Below the pieces are notes generated by a model, which did not search any database, was not told where the DNA came from, and was given only the letters and a program-made list of their open reading frames with translations. The translations under genes and the position numbers were made by a program. A stretch of DNA of 64,000 nucleotides from Mucilaginibacter celer. GTDB lineage: Bacteria > Bacteroidota > Bacteroidia > Sphingobacteriales > Sphingobacteriaceae. Shown here in pieces: positions 17,986 to 26,878 of the stretch (the first letter of the stretch is position 1; the number at the start of each line of letters is the position of its first letter). The stretch is taken from positions 2,170,001 to 2,234,000 of the forward strand of contig NZ_CP032869.1 of NCBI RefSeq assembly GCF_003576455.2. The letters are read 5' to 3'.

Positions 17986-19377
17986 TCAATGATAACGTTT
18001 CTTATCAATCCCCAATTTTTTCATCCGGGAGTTAAGCGTGGATACATTGATATTTAAAAGCTCTGCTGCACCGCCTTCGCCGTAAACTTTCCAGTCGCAT
18101 TTGGCCAGCGTAGCCAGAATGTGGTCGCGTTCATTTTCCTCCATTGTTTTCACTTTATCTTCTTCGATATCTATGATAGGAGCGCCTTTATCTTTAGGCA
18201 GGACTAACGTATTAATTAGCGTTCCCATTGATAACAAAACACTTCTTTCCATCATATTCTCCAGCTCCCGTACATTTCCCGGCCAGCTATACTTGCGCAT
18301 GATGCTGATCACCTCATCTGAAAATCCGGTGATTGTTTTGCCCTGCTTATCGGCATATTTTTTCAGGAAATAGTCGGCCAGCAGGAGGATATCATTATGC
18401 CTTTCACGTAACGGTGGTAAAAGGATCGGGAAAATATTAAGTCGGTAGTACAGGTCAAGCCGGAAACGGCCAGCGCTGATCTCTTCCTCCAGGTTGCGAT
18501 TGGTAGCCGCGATGATGCGCACATCTACTTTTTTGGCATTACCCCCAATCCGCTCGATCTCCTTTTCCTGCAATACCCGTAAAAATTTGACTTGCAGATC
18601 CAGCGGCAATTCCCCTATCTCGTCCAAAAATATCGTTCCCCCGTCCGCTTGTTCAAACTTGCCGACACGCTTATTAAATGCCCCTGTAAATGAGCCTTTT
18701 TCATGCCCGAAAAGCTCGGATTCGATTAGATTGGCCGGCAAAGCACCGCAATTGACAACGATTAAAGGTTTGTTTTTTCTGTTAGACAGGCGGTGGATGC
18801 CTTGTGCGATCAACTCCTTGCCGGTGCCGCTTTCCCCCAGGATCAAAACAGCAGTATCTGTCTGGCTGACGATCTTGACATTATTCAGGATCTCCAACAT
18901 CACCGGGCTGTTGCCGATGATACTTTTTAGATCACCTGCGGCAGCATGCTCTCCACTTTTTAGATAAGCCTCCCTGTTTTTCACTTCTTCCCCGGCCTGG
19001 CTATGCAGGTACCAGGCTACATCGAGCATAACCAATACATCCTTCGCCCGGAATGGTTTAACCAGGAAGCCATAGGGCTTGGTGGCCTTGGCTGCATCCA
19101 GAATTTGTTTATTGGAATTTGCCGACAAGTATACAAAGGCGATATTCATCGCCCGGAGTTGTGCAGCCAGGTCGATACCCGTTAACGTACCTTGCAACAG
19201 AATATCGAGCATGACCATATCCGGCTTTTCTTTTTCGATCGCCTTTAAGGCTACAGGTACAGAGCGCGCGATACCGGTAACCTTGTAGCCTGCACGTTCC
19301 AGTATGCCCTGCATATTGTTGGCTTCTATGAACTGGTCCTCAACGATTAATATTTTAGTTTTCAATTGGATTTTCAT
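17986..19377 (-). CDS. Sigma-54 activator, NtrC-type response regulator
   Basis: 463 residues: receiver domain (about 8-125, phospho-acceptor Asp58 in MVMLDILLQG, PYGFLVKPF near its end), AAA+ sigma-54 interaction domain (about 155-375; Walker A GESGTGKE, the GAFTGA-type loop as GSFTGA, GEIGELPLDLQ), and a Fis-type helix-turn-helix at the C-terminus (GGAAELLNINVSTLNSRMKK). The receiver is of the kind found with HisKA_2 kinases. It is the only receiver-containing transcription factor near five TPR/HisKA_2 kinases, so it is the likely common target. Its HTH is close to that of the GAF activator at 26879; both probably bind the dyads of this window. Confidence 0.93.
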   Translation of the reverse strand: MKIQLKTKILIVEDQFIEANNMQGILERAGYKVTGIARSVPVALKAIEKEKPDMVMLDILLQGTLTGIDLAAQLRAMNIAFVYLSANSNKQILDAAKATKPYGFLVKPFRAKDVLVMLDVAWYLHSQAGEEVKNREAYLKSGEHAAAGDLKSIIGNSPVMLEILNNVKIVSQTDTAVLILGESGTGKELIAQGIHRLSNRKNKPLIVVNCGALPANLIESELFGHEKGSFTGAFNKRVGKFEQADGGTIFLDEIGELPLDLQVKFLRVLQEKEIERIGGNAKKVDVRIIAATNRNLEEEISAGRFRLDLYYRLNIFPILLPPLRERHNDILLLADYFLKKYADKQGKTITGFSDEVISIMRKYSWPGNVRELENMMERSVLLSMGTLINTLVLPKDKGAPIIDIEEDKVKTMEENERDHILATLAKCDWKVYGEGGAAELLNINVSTLNSRMKKLGIDKKRYH

Positions 19378-19535
19378 TAGCGTAATTAAAGTGCATACAA
19401 GTGTATTTGTTCAGGTCACTATGAATCTATCGGGTAACTATGTGTTTGTAATGCTGACTCGATGTTTAAAGGATTATTATTAAATTTAATAGCGCTTCTT
19501 GTGCTTAATTCCTTATTAAATATTCCTAAAATATT

Positions 19536-21887
19536 TCATACCGTCTGAAGTTGGTCGATATTAAATACAATGCTTATTCTTGTGCCTTGATTATTTTCGA
19601 TCTTGATCCGTGCGTTGATATCTTCGCTAAGTCCGTTCATCAATTTTAAGCCAAGGGATTCTAACGGCATGTTGACCAAAATGGGGTTCAAACCGATGCC
19701 ATTATCCGCAATGATCAGCGAGATATCCTGCCCTCGTTGGTTCATGGATATGGATATGATACCAATTGTATCAGGAGCGAAAGCATACTTGATTGAATTG
19801 GTCACAGCCTCGTTGATAATCAACGCCAGCGGGATAGCTTGTGATACGCCCAACTGGATTGGTTCTATATCCAGTTGGAAACGCACTTGTCGCTGAGTGC
19901 CAAAACTATCATTCAGGTATTGGACAAATTCTGGCAGGTATAATGACATATCAATAGTCTTGATGTCATCCGATTGGTAAAGCTTTTGGTGGATCAGTGA
20001 CATGGCGTAGATTCGGTGCTGACTGCTTTCAATAGCTTTCAAAGCGTCATTTTCCAGGTAAACTGCTTGAGACTCCAATAGACATATTACGGTGTGCAAA
20101 TTGTTTTTAACCCGGTGATGGACTTCTTTTAAAAGCCATTCCTTTTCCGTCAGCAGATGCTGCAAAAGGTTATTTTTATAGGTTATCAAGTTATTGCTTT
20201 TTTGCTTTTGTAAGTACATATTGTAAATGGTACCCAGCAGCAACAAAAGTATTCCGGCAGCCGCTATGATCCAATTTTTCGTATTTTCAGCATGTTTCAA
20301 GATCGCCTGCTGCAATTTTGCTTTTTCCTGCAATAGTTTGATGTCTTTTTTCTTTTGTTCGGTATCATAATTTATTTCCAGCTCCTCAACCTGTCTGTTT
20401 TTGGCAATATTAAATGCAGAGTCATTAAGGCGTTGATAACGTTGTAAATAGTTTATAGCTGAAGAAAACCTTCCCGCAGCAGAATCAACCTTAAACAAGC
20501 CTTTGAACAAGTTTTTATAAGAAGGGTTGGTATTTACGCCCGGGTCGCCATACAATACTTGTTTGAAATATTTTTCCGCCTGGGTGTAATGCTTCCAATC
20601 TAAATAGAACATGGCTATGCTATAGTCAAACAAATAGCCATTTTGCGCTTCCTTGTTTTTTATCTGGAGTTTGTATAATCTGACAACCTCCATAAAATAT
20701 TTCTCTGCCAACGCGTAGTTTTTCTTTGCCGCAAAGCATTTACCCATAATTGCGGCTACCAGCTTTTTGTCCTCATTAGTTGTCGGCGGATATTTTCTTT
20801 TAAGGAAAAGTACGTGTTTCAGGGCATCTTCCGCTTTGCCATTCTTGATCTGGAACGCACTTAATTGGCGTTCGGTCTCATAAATCCAGTGTATTTGCCT
20901 GGCGGCGATGGCAAGTTCCTGCATTTTTCTCAGCCATTTGACACCTTCAATCTGATTGTCCAAAGCTGAATAAATCGTTGTGAATCTTGCGAAATAATTG
21001 ATCAAAGCAGCCGTGTCTTTTTTTGCATCGGGGCTTTTTATTGTTTCATAGGCATAGTAAAGGGCTTTGTGGTAATCCCTTTTATTCATGTACACCAGGC
21101 ACAGCAGATCATAGGTGAAATAAACATCAGGGTGGTGTATTGCCTGGTAACCTTTCAATATCTCCAGCACCTCTTTTTCTGCAAGGGCAACTCTGCCATC
21201 ACTCATATGCATCTGGGATACTTGCTGTCGCGCCCATAACTCGTCGGCCTTATCGCCCACACGCCTGGCAAGCGCAGCCATCTTATTCAGAAAACTTTCT
21301 TGCCACGATTTGCTGAAAATACTGTAGCGGGGTATAAAGATATTAGCAAACTCAACGATGCCGTAAGCCGTTTCTTTCTGATCAGCCAAACTTTGCCACT
21401 GCAGCATAAACGCTTTGTTTATTAAACTATCAACCGTTTTTAATTGAGCGGCGTCGGTAACGTTATAGTACTTGGTTAATTCGATGCATGCGATGAACAG
21501 GTAGAATTTGTCTTCAGGACCACTTAAAATAGTGGTCGCCTGTTCCGCGTAACTTTTTGCAATAGCTTTTTGGCCGTATTCATTATACATTTTTGCTTTC
21601 AGGAGGTTTGAATAACCAAAAAAATGGTTCGACCTCGGCTGCCTGTTCAATGCATCAGCCTGCCTGATAAATTCCGCAGCGCTATCAAGATCGGCCTTAT
21701 ATTCGCCAGCTTTCGTAATATTATAATTAGCTAAGTTGAGCAGTGAATGGATCCTGCTATTATTTGCTTTTATATTTATAAGCGTTGCACGTATAGAGTC
21801 TGCATCATGCCGGGAAAAATACTGGCCACGCGCGATTATGGTAAATAACAACATGAAGAAGGTAAAAATTGGTCTTTTCATATTCAC
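19536..21887 (-). CDS. TPR sensor histidine kinase, HisKA_2 family (kinase 3)
   Basis: 783 residues: signal peptide ending near ARGQ, TPR-like periplasmic region (KNYALAEKYFMEVVRLY and YTQAEKYFKQVLYG are clear units), transmembrane helix WIIAAAGILLLLLGTIYNMY, HisKA_2 with EVHHRVKNNLHTV, and HATPase (NEAVTNSIKYAF, DNGIGL, SLGLKLMNGL). From the phosphotransfer domain to the C-terminus it is nearly the same as kinase 4. It starts about 160 bp upstream of the NtrC-type regulator gene on the same strand, which supports pairing with it. Confidence 0.92.
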   Translation of the reverse strand: MNMKRPIFTFFMLLFTIIARGQYFSRHDADSIRATLINIKANNSRIHSLLNLANYNITKAGEYKADLDSAAEFIRQADALNRQPRSNHFFGYSNLLKAKMYNEYGQKAIAKSYAEQATTILSGPEDKFYLFIACIELTKYYNVTDAAQLKTVDSLINKAFMLQWQSLADQKETAYGIVEFANIFIPRYSIFSKSWQESFLNKMAALARRVGDKADELWARQQVSQMHMSDGRVALAEKEVLEILKGYQAIHHPDVYFTYDLLCLVYMNKRDYHKALYYAYETIKSPDAKKDTAALINYFARFTTIYSALDNQIEGVKWLRKMQELAIAARQIHWIYETERQLSAFQIKNGKAEDALKHVLFLKRKYPPTTNEDKKLVAAIMGKCFAAKKNYALAEKYFMEVVRLYKLQIKNKEAQNGYLFDYSIAMFYLDWKHYTQAEKYFKQVLYGDPGVNTNPSYKNLFKGLFKVDSAAGRFSSAINYLQRYQRLNDSAFNIAKNRQVEELEINYDTEQKKKDIKLLQEKAKLQQAILKHAENTKNWIIAAAGILLLLLGTIYNMYLQKQKSNNLITYKNNLLQHLLTEKEWLLKEVHHRVKNNLHTVICLLESQAVYLENDALKAIESSQHRIYAMSLIHQKLYQSDDIKTIDMSLYLPEFVQYLNDSFGTQRQVRFQLDIEPIQLGVSQAIPLALIINEAVTNSIKYAFAPDTIGIISISMNQRGQDISLIIADNGIGLNPILVNMPLESLGLKLMNGLSEDINARIKIENNQGTRISIVFNIDQLQTV

Positions 21888-22144
21888 CCTAATTATTTAA
21901 TATCATATCGTTCATCCTAATCCGGTATCCACCGTCACCGCAAAAGTATTTTTCTCAAATCCTGTTTCTATTCCTTTCGCTTATCCTCAACTTATTTTGG
22001 CATAAAATTTAGAGATTGTTTTATTAACCAATTGAACCTGAAATTTTTACGTGGTTGATTTATGTTAAATATAACTGTTTATTCACATTTTAACGCATTA
22101 CACTTCTCCGTCCGCACATCTATTTTTTTAAGGGTTCGTATTCC

Positions 22145-22168
22145 AACTGTTGGCCATACCCAACAGTT
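22145..22168. terminator. Hairpin between kinases 4 and 3
   Basis: AACTGTTGG (22145-22153) pairs perfectly with CCAACAGTT (22160-22168) over a six-base loop. The T run follows on the plus strand only, so as a terminator for the leftward transcripts it would be factor-dependent or partial. It lies in the 288-bp gap between kinases 4 and 3, which otherwise shows no sigma-54 unit. Confidence 0.5.
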
Positions 22169-22176
22169 TTTCATGC

Positions 22177-24468
22177 TTATTCCTGATTTAAGGTTCCTGA
22201 AAAATGATGTTCATTATTGAGCGGGTCGACGTTAAATAAGATCGTTATCCTTGTCCCATTGTAATTTTCGAAGAAGATATGAGCATTTATATCTTCGCTT
22301 AATCCGTTCATTAATTTCAGGCCCAATGACTCCGAAGGCATATTAGTAATGGTGGGATCTAACCCTATCCCGTTATCAGCCACAATCAGAGTGATCTCTT
22401 GCCCGTGTTGGCTCATGGAAACTGAGATTATGCCGATTACATCAGGAGTGAAAGCATACTTGATCGAGTTGGTCACCGCCTCGTTAATGATCAGCGCCAA
22501 TGGGATCGCCTGTGACACGCCCAACTGAATCGGTTCGATCTCCAGATGAAAGCGTACTTGTCTTTGGGTGCCAAAACTTTCATTCAGGTACTGAATAAAT
22601 TCCGGCAAATAGATTGACATATCTATGGTTTTTACGTCCTCTGCCTGGTAGAGTTTTTGATGGATCAGCGACATCGCATAGATCCGGTGCTGGCTGTTTT
22701 CAATGGCTTTCAAGGCATCATTCTCCAGGTAAAGGGCTTGAGATTCTAATAAACAAATTACGGTATGAAGATTGTTTTTTACCCGGTGGTGCACTTCTTT
22801 TAAGAGCCATTCTTTTTCTTTCAGAAGATGCTCAAGTAACTTATTCTTTTCACTAATTTGGAAATTTTTCAAATTAACAATCCGGTTACTTTTTTGCTTT
22901 GATCTGTATTGCCGGTAGAGCAGGCATATAAATGCAAACAAGACTAAGATACCGCCGAGCGTAATATTTTTAAGCAGGCTTACCTTTTGATATGCTTCCT
23001 GTTGAATTACAGCTTTCTGATGAAGAATCTTGATTTCACTAGCTTTTTTTTCCGTTTCGTATTCAATTTCTAGTTGCTTAAGTTGTTTTGTTTTAGTTTG
23101 ATTGAAGATCGAATCTTTCAACTTATTGAACTTTAATATATTTTCGATCGCCGATTTGTAATTACCAACTGCTGAGTCTAACTTAAACGATAACCCGTAA
23201 TATCGCTGCATTTGTAAGGGGACTTCACCTCCGTTGCTTTTTATTTTAGCCATTCCTGAATTTAAATATTTACGCGCAGCGCTGTATTGTTTTGTCGCCG
23301 TATAATATTTTATCAATACTAAATATGCATTATTGATATTGGCAATCATATTGGGTTGGTTTGTGACAATTAGGGAGAGGCGTTCCGCGTAAGGTTTGGC
23401 CTCCGGATAAAGCTTTAGCGATATATAGATACTACAATAGATATAGGATATGACTGATGAAAATGCCGGATCTTTAGTATTTAAATACCTTAATGGAATA
23501 CCTTTGATAAAATGCAATGATTCTTTATATTTCTTTAAACTATTGTAAGCTGTTACTGTGTTAGAAATGACCAACAGAATACTGTTTCGATCATCATATC
23601 GTTCTGCTATCTGTAAAGCATTTTTAAAATACTCAATAGATTTTTCGTACTCCTTCATCTTAACCAATATTACTCCTAATATATTATTGATCTCGCAACG
23701 TTGCATTGTGGTGTCCTGGAGTTCTTCGGCTGTCCTTAATGCCAGCAGGCCATATTTCAATGACATTTTGTAGTCGGACATCAGAGAATAGGCAGTTGAA
23801 TAAATTATATATACACCTTGTAGTGATTTATAGTGAACAGCTTTATAATTGGCAAGTGAAGAGTTTAGGACACCTAAGGCTTTCGCCTGAGCAGCGTTGT
23901 TAGTATAAAGGTCTGCGAGTAGTTGCTGGCTGTAAGCTAATTTTAAAATTTTGCCCTCACGCTTTAGTGCACTCACGCCAAGTTCCACTATTTGTATCTT
24001 TTTATTCAGTTGCTCTTGAATAAAATAAGTGTAGTACGTAGAAAGTTCTATATAGGCATCACCAAGATGATGGCTAAAACTAACTTTTTTTAGGCGTGAT
24101 ACAGCCTGTTCAGCCAATTCTAGTCCTCTTTTCTTATCACCACGTTCTTTGACAAGCATGGATTGAACAAGTAATATGTAACCTTCCGACTCGTCATTCA
24201 AAAGTCTTTTATTCAATCTTTTCGCTTGGTTGATAAAATCTGCAGCGTTATCCAGATCCACCTTTAATTCGCCTGGCTTTAGGATGTTATATTGAGCGAG
24301 TTGCAATAGCAAATTGAATTTTGCGCTGTCCTGCGGACTCTTCTTTAATAATAATAATAAATGATTTGCCTCATTTGCTGTTAAATTGCCGGTAACATCC
24401 TGTCCATACGCGGAAACCAACAACAATTGTGAGATTATCCAACAGATAAAAATTTTACTTATTTTCAT
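22177..24468 (-). CDS. TPR sensor histidine kinase, HisKA_2 family (kinase 4)
   Basis: 763 residues: signal peptide ending SAYGQ, TPR-like repeats (KEYEKSIEYFKNALQIAERY is typical), transmembrane helix NITLGGILVLFAFICLLY, coiled coil, HisKA_2 (EVHHRVKNNLHTV) and HATPase (NEAVTNSIKYAF, DNGIGL, SLGLKLMNGL). Kinase part nearly identical to kinase 3, sensor part closer to kinase 5 (shared phrases such as MQ.CEINN). This mosaic resemblance suggests domain exchange or gene conversion between neighbours. 81 bp downstream of kinase 5. Confidence 0.92.
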   Translation of the reverse strand: MKISKIFICWIISQLLLVSAYGQDVTGNLTANEANHLLLLLKKSPQDSAKFNLLLQLAQYNILKPGELKVDLDNAADFINQAKRLNKRLLNDESEGYILLVQSMLVKERGDKKRGLELAEQAVSRLKKVSFSHHLGDAYIELSTYYTYFIQEQLNKKIQIVELGVSALKREGKILKLAYSQQLLADLYTNNAAQAKALGVLNSSLANYKAVHYKSLQGVYIIYSTAYSLMSDYKMSLKYGLLALRTAEELQDTTMQRCEINNILGVILVKMKEYEKSIEYFKNALQIAERYDDRNSILLVISNTVTAYNSLKKYKESLHFIKGIPLRYLNTKDPAFSSVISYIYCSIYISLKLYPEAKPYAERLSLIVTNQPNMIANINNAYLVLIKYYTATKQYSAARKYLNSGMAKIKSNGGEVPLQMQRYYGLSFKLDSAVGNYKSAIENILKFNKLKDSIFNQTKTKQLKQLEIEYETEKKASEIKILHQKAVIQQEAYQKVSLLKNITLGGILVLFAFICLLYRQYRSKQKSNRIVNLKNFQISEKNKLLEHLLKEKEWLLKEVHHRVKNNLHTVICLLESQALYLENDALKAIENSQHRIYAMSLIHQKLYQAEDVKTIDMSIYLPEFIQYLNESFGTQRQVRFHLEIEPIQLGVSQAIPLALIINEAVTNSIKYAFTPDVIGIISVSMSQHGQEITLIVADNGIGLDPTITNMPSESLGLKLMNGLSEDINAHIFFENYNGTRITILFNVDPLNNEHHFSGTLNQE

Positions 24469-24549
24469 TTAACCGAGTTTAAAATTTAAAGGATTAGTAG
24501 CGAAACGAGGTTTAGAAACTATTCATTCTGGTTATTTAGGCTTGCTATT

Positions 24550-26844
24550 TCAGGAATAATTATCGCCCTTCTGCTCAAGTACTATTTCAGTAGGAAAAAC
24601 CAGGGTGATACTTGTTCCGTGATCATTTTTTATGTTGATTTCTGCATGGATATCTTCGCTTAATCCGTTGATCAGTACCATTCCCAGGGTGTCCGGGGGA
24701 TGGCTGCATTTACCCGGGTCTATTCCTACGCCATTATCGGCAATGACTAACGTCACCAGATTATCAGTTTGATGCATTCTGATCGAAATAATCCCTGATG
24801 CCTTTTTATGAAAGGCATGCACAATGGCATTGGTTATAATTTCATTGATAATGAGGGCTAAGGGGATCGATTGGGCGACACTAACTTTTACCGGATCAAT
24901 TGCTAACTTAAAAAGTATCTCATAGTACGTTCTGTAACTATCGGTCAGGTAACGGGCCAGTTCAGGGATAAATGCCGAAATATCAACCGCTTTCAGGTGC
25001 TCATCGCTGTATATCTTTTGATGGATCAACGACATGGCATAAATACGGTGCTGGCTTTTCTCGATCGCTTTCAGGGCATCGTTTTTCAGAAAAATCGCTT
25101 GGGATTCCAATAAGGAAACCACTGTATGAAGGTTATTTCTTACCCGGTGATGAATCTCTGACAGCAACCATTCTTTCTGAGTCAGCAAATCATCCTTTTC
25201 GATCAAAAGGTCATTTTTTTCAAGCACCAGGGTATTGTTGTCTGATTTGATCTTAACTTGCTGCGCCTCTAGAAGTCTGTTGATTCGTCGTTTAACGCGA
25301 TAGCGGTCAATTCCTACTGCAAGGAGGACAATTAATAGTGCAACGAGGGCGATAGCCCACTTTCGGATCGTTTCGCCATGAACAATTCTATTTTGCTGAA
25401 GCCTGTTTTGGGCCTTCAGTAATTGTATAGCGTTTTCCTTTTCTTCACTTTCGTAAAAAGCTGTGATCTGCTTTAATTGCCTGATTTTATTTTCATTAAG
25501 AACAGCGTCATTCAATTTGTTCTTAGACAATAAATGGTTGTATGCAGCCCTATAGTATCCCCGCGAGGTGTCCAGGCTCACCCACAGGTCATAATTACGG
25601 GAGATAGTGTTAGGGTCTTTTACACTTTGTAGAAGAGTATCATTTTTATTTAAATATTTTTGAGCCCGGGTATATTGTTTTGAAGCGATGTAATAGCGTA
25701 TCAGCGCGGTGTAAATATTACTCTTGTCGTGAACTCCGAATTTATTATGCCGCAAAATGTCGTGTAACTGATCTGCGTAAACCTTTGCGACATTAAACTC
25801 CTTAAGGCTTGTATAAATATTAATATATGCTCTCGGGATATAATAATTAATCGACATACCCGTCGATCCGATATATTTTTGCGGAACGCTTTTAATAAAC
25901 TCTAAGGCATTGGACGCTCTTTTAAGAAAAATATAGCTATTTACTGTATTATGTATCAATAATGCAATGCTGGGGTTGTCATTATATTTTTCCGCAATTA
26001 CAAGTGCGCTCTTGAAGTAAACAATTGCTTTTTCGTTATCTTCCAGCTTGGTATAGATCAACCCTATATTATTATTAATCTCGCATACCTGCATCGTTGT
26101 ATCCCGCACACCGAGTGCTGTTTGGATGGCCGCCAGTTCATATTTCAGGGCCTGAATAAAATCAGCCTTTACATAGTAGATCGAACCGAGCTGATCATAG
26201 ACCCCCTGGATTTCTTTATGACCAATGGATTGGTAAGCCTTCAGCGATGTGTTGATCGCTTTTAACGCTTTGTAACTATCGTCATTGTAGTTATACAAAT
26301 CAGCCAGCAATTTAAGGCAGAACGCCTTTAATTCTACATTTCCTGATTGTTCAAATGTGGACGTTGCAAGCTCTGTTAAATTGATCTTCTCAGGTAGTTC
26401 GATGGGATTATTGAAATTATAATATTGTGCCAATTCGTAGTAAGCCAGCCCGAGGTCCTTTTTGTCATCGGTTAGTTTCAATATTAAAATCGCCTTTTTT
26501 GCTGCGGCTTTACCTTCAGCTCTGTTACCACTCTCGCGAAATAAGCTTGCTTTAACTAAATAGATTTTTCCTTGAAGTTGTGGTAGGGCCGTTCCCAGGT
26601 TTAACTTTTCCGCCATTGACAGATACCAATCTGCAGTGTCGAGGTCGGCCTTATATTCGCCGGGCTTTAAAATGTTAAATGATGCTAAAGTTAGCATCGC
26701 ATTAATCCGGACGGTATCGGCTTTGTTTCCGGCTAAATGCTGCTTTACGGAATCCACCTGATGCCTTGAAATATTATGGGTAATATCTTGCCCCTGACAG
26801 GAATGGACTATCAAAAAGGCAATGATGGCGGAGAATATTTTCAT
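24550..26844 (-). CDS. TPR sensor histidine kinase, HisKA_2 family (kinase 5)
   Basis: 764 residues: signal peptide ending CQGQ, TPR-like repeats (DNEKAIVYFKSALVIAEKY), transmembrane helix WAIALVALLIVLLAVGI, long coiled coil, HisKA_2 with EIHHRVRNNLHTV and HATPase (NEIITNAIVHAF, DNGVGI, TLGMVLINGL). The most diverged kinase domain of the five. It begins 34 bp after the GAF sigma-54 activator gene and is probably on the transcript from P3, so one kinase would be induced by the regulon. Confidence 0.92.
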   Translation of the reverse strand: MKIFSAIIAFLIVHSCQGQDITHNISRHQVDSVKQHLAGNKADTVRINAMLTLASFNILKPGEYKADLDTADWYLSMAEKLNLGTALPQLQGKIYLVKASLFRESGNRAEGKAAAKKAILILKLTDDKKDLGLAYYELAQYYNFNNPIELPEKINLTELATSTFEQSGNVELKAFCLKLLADLYNYNDDSYKALKAINTSLKAYQSIGHKEIQGVYDQLGSIYYVKADFIQALKYELAAIQTALGVRDTTMQVCEINNNIGLIYTKLEDNEKAIVYFKSALVIAEKYNDNPSIALLIHNTVNSYIFLKRASNALEFIKSVPQKYIGSTGMSINYYIPRAYINIYTSLKEFNVAKVYADQLHDILRHNKFGVHDKSNIYTALIRYYIASKQYTRAQKYLNKNDTLLQSVKDPNTISRNYDLWVSLDTSRGYYRAAYNHLLSKNKLNDAVLNENKIRQLKQITAFYESEEKENAIQLLKAQNRLQQNRIVHGETIRKWAIALVALLIVLLAVGIDRYRVKRRINRLLEAQQVKIKSDNNTLVLEKNDLLIEKDDLLTQKEWLLSEIHHRVRNNLHTVVSLLESQAIFLKNDALKAIEKSQHRIYAMSLIHQKIYSDEHLKAVDISAFIPELARYLTDSYRTYYEILFKLAIDPVKVSVAQSIPLALIINEIITNAIVHAFHKKASGIISIRMHQTDNLVTLVIADNGVGIDPGKCSHPPDTLGMVLINGLSEDIHAEINIKNDHGTSITLVFPTEIVLEQKGDNYS

Positions 26845-26878
26845 AGTTAATCCAGCAGTTGAGTTAATTATGTAAGGA

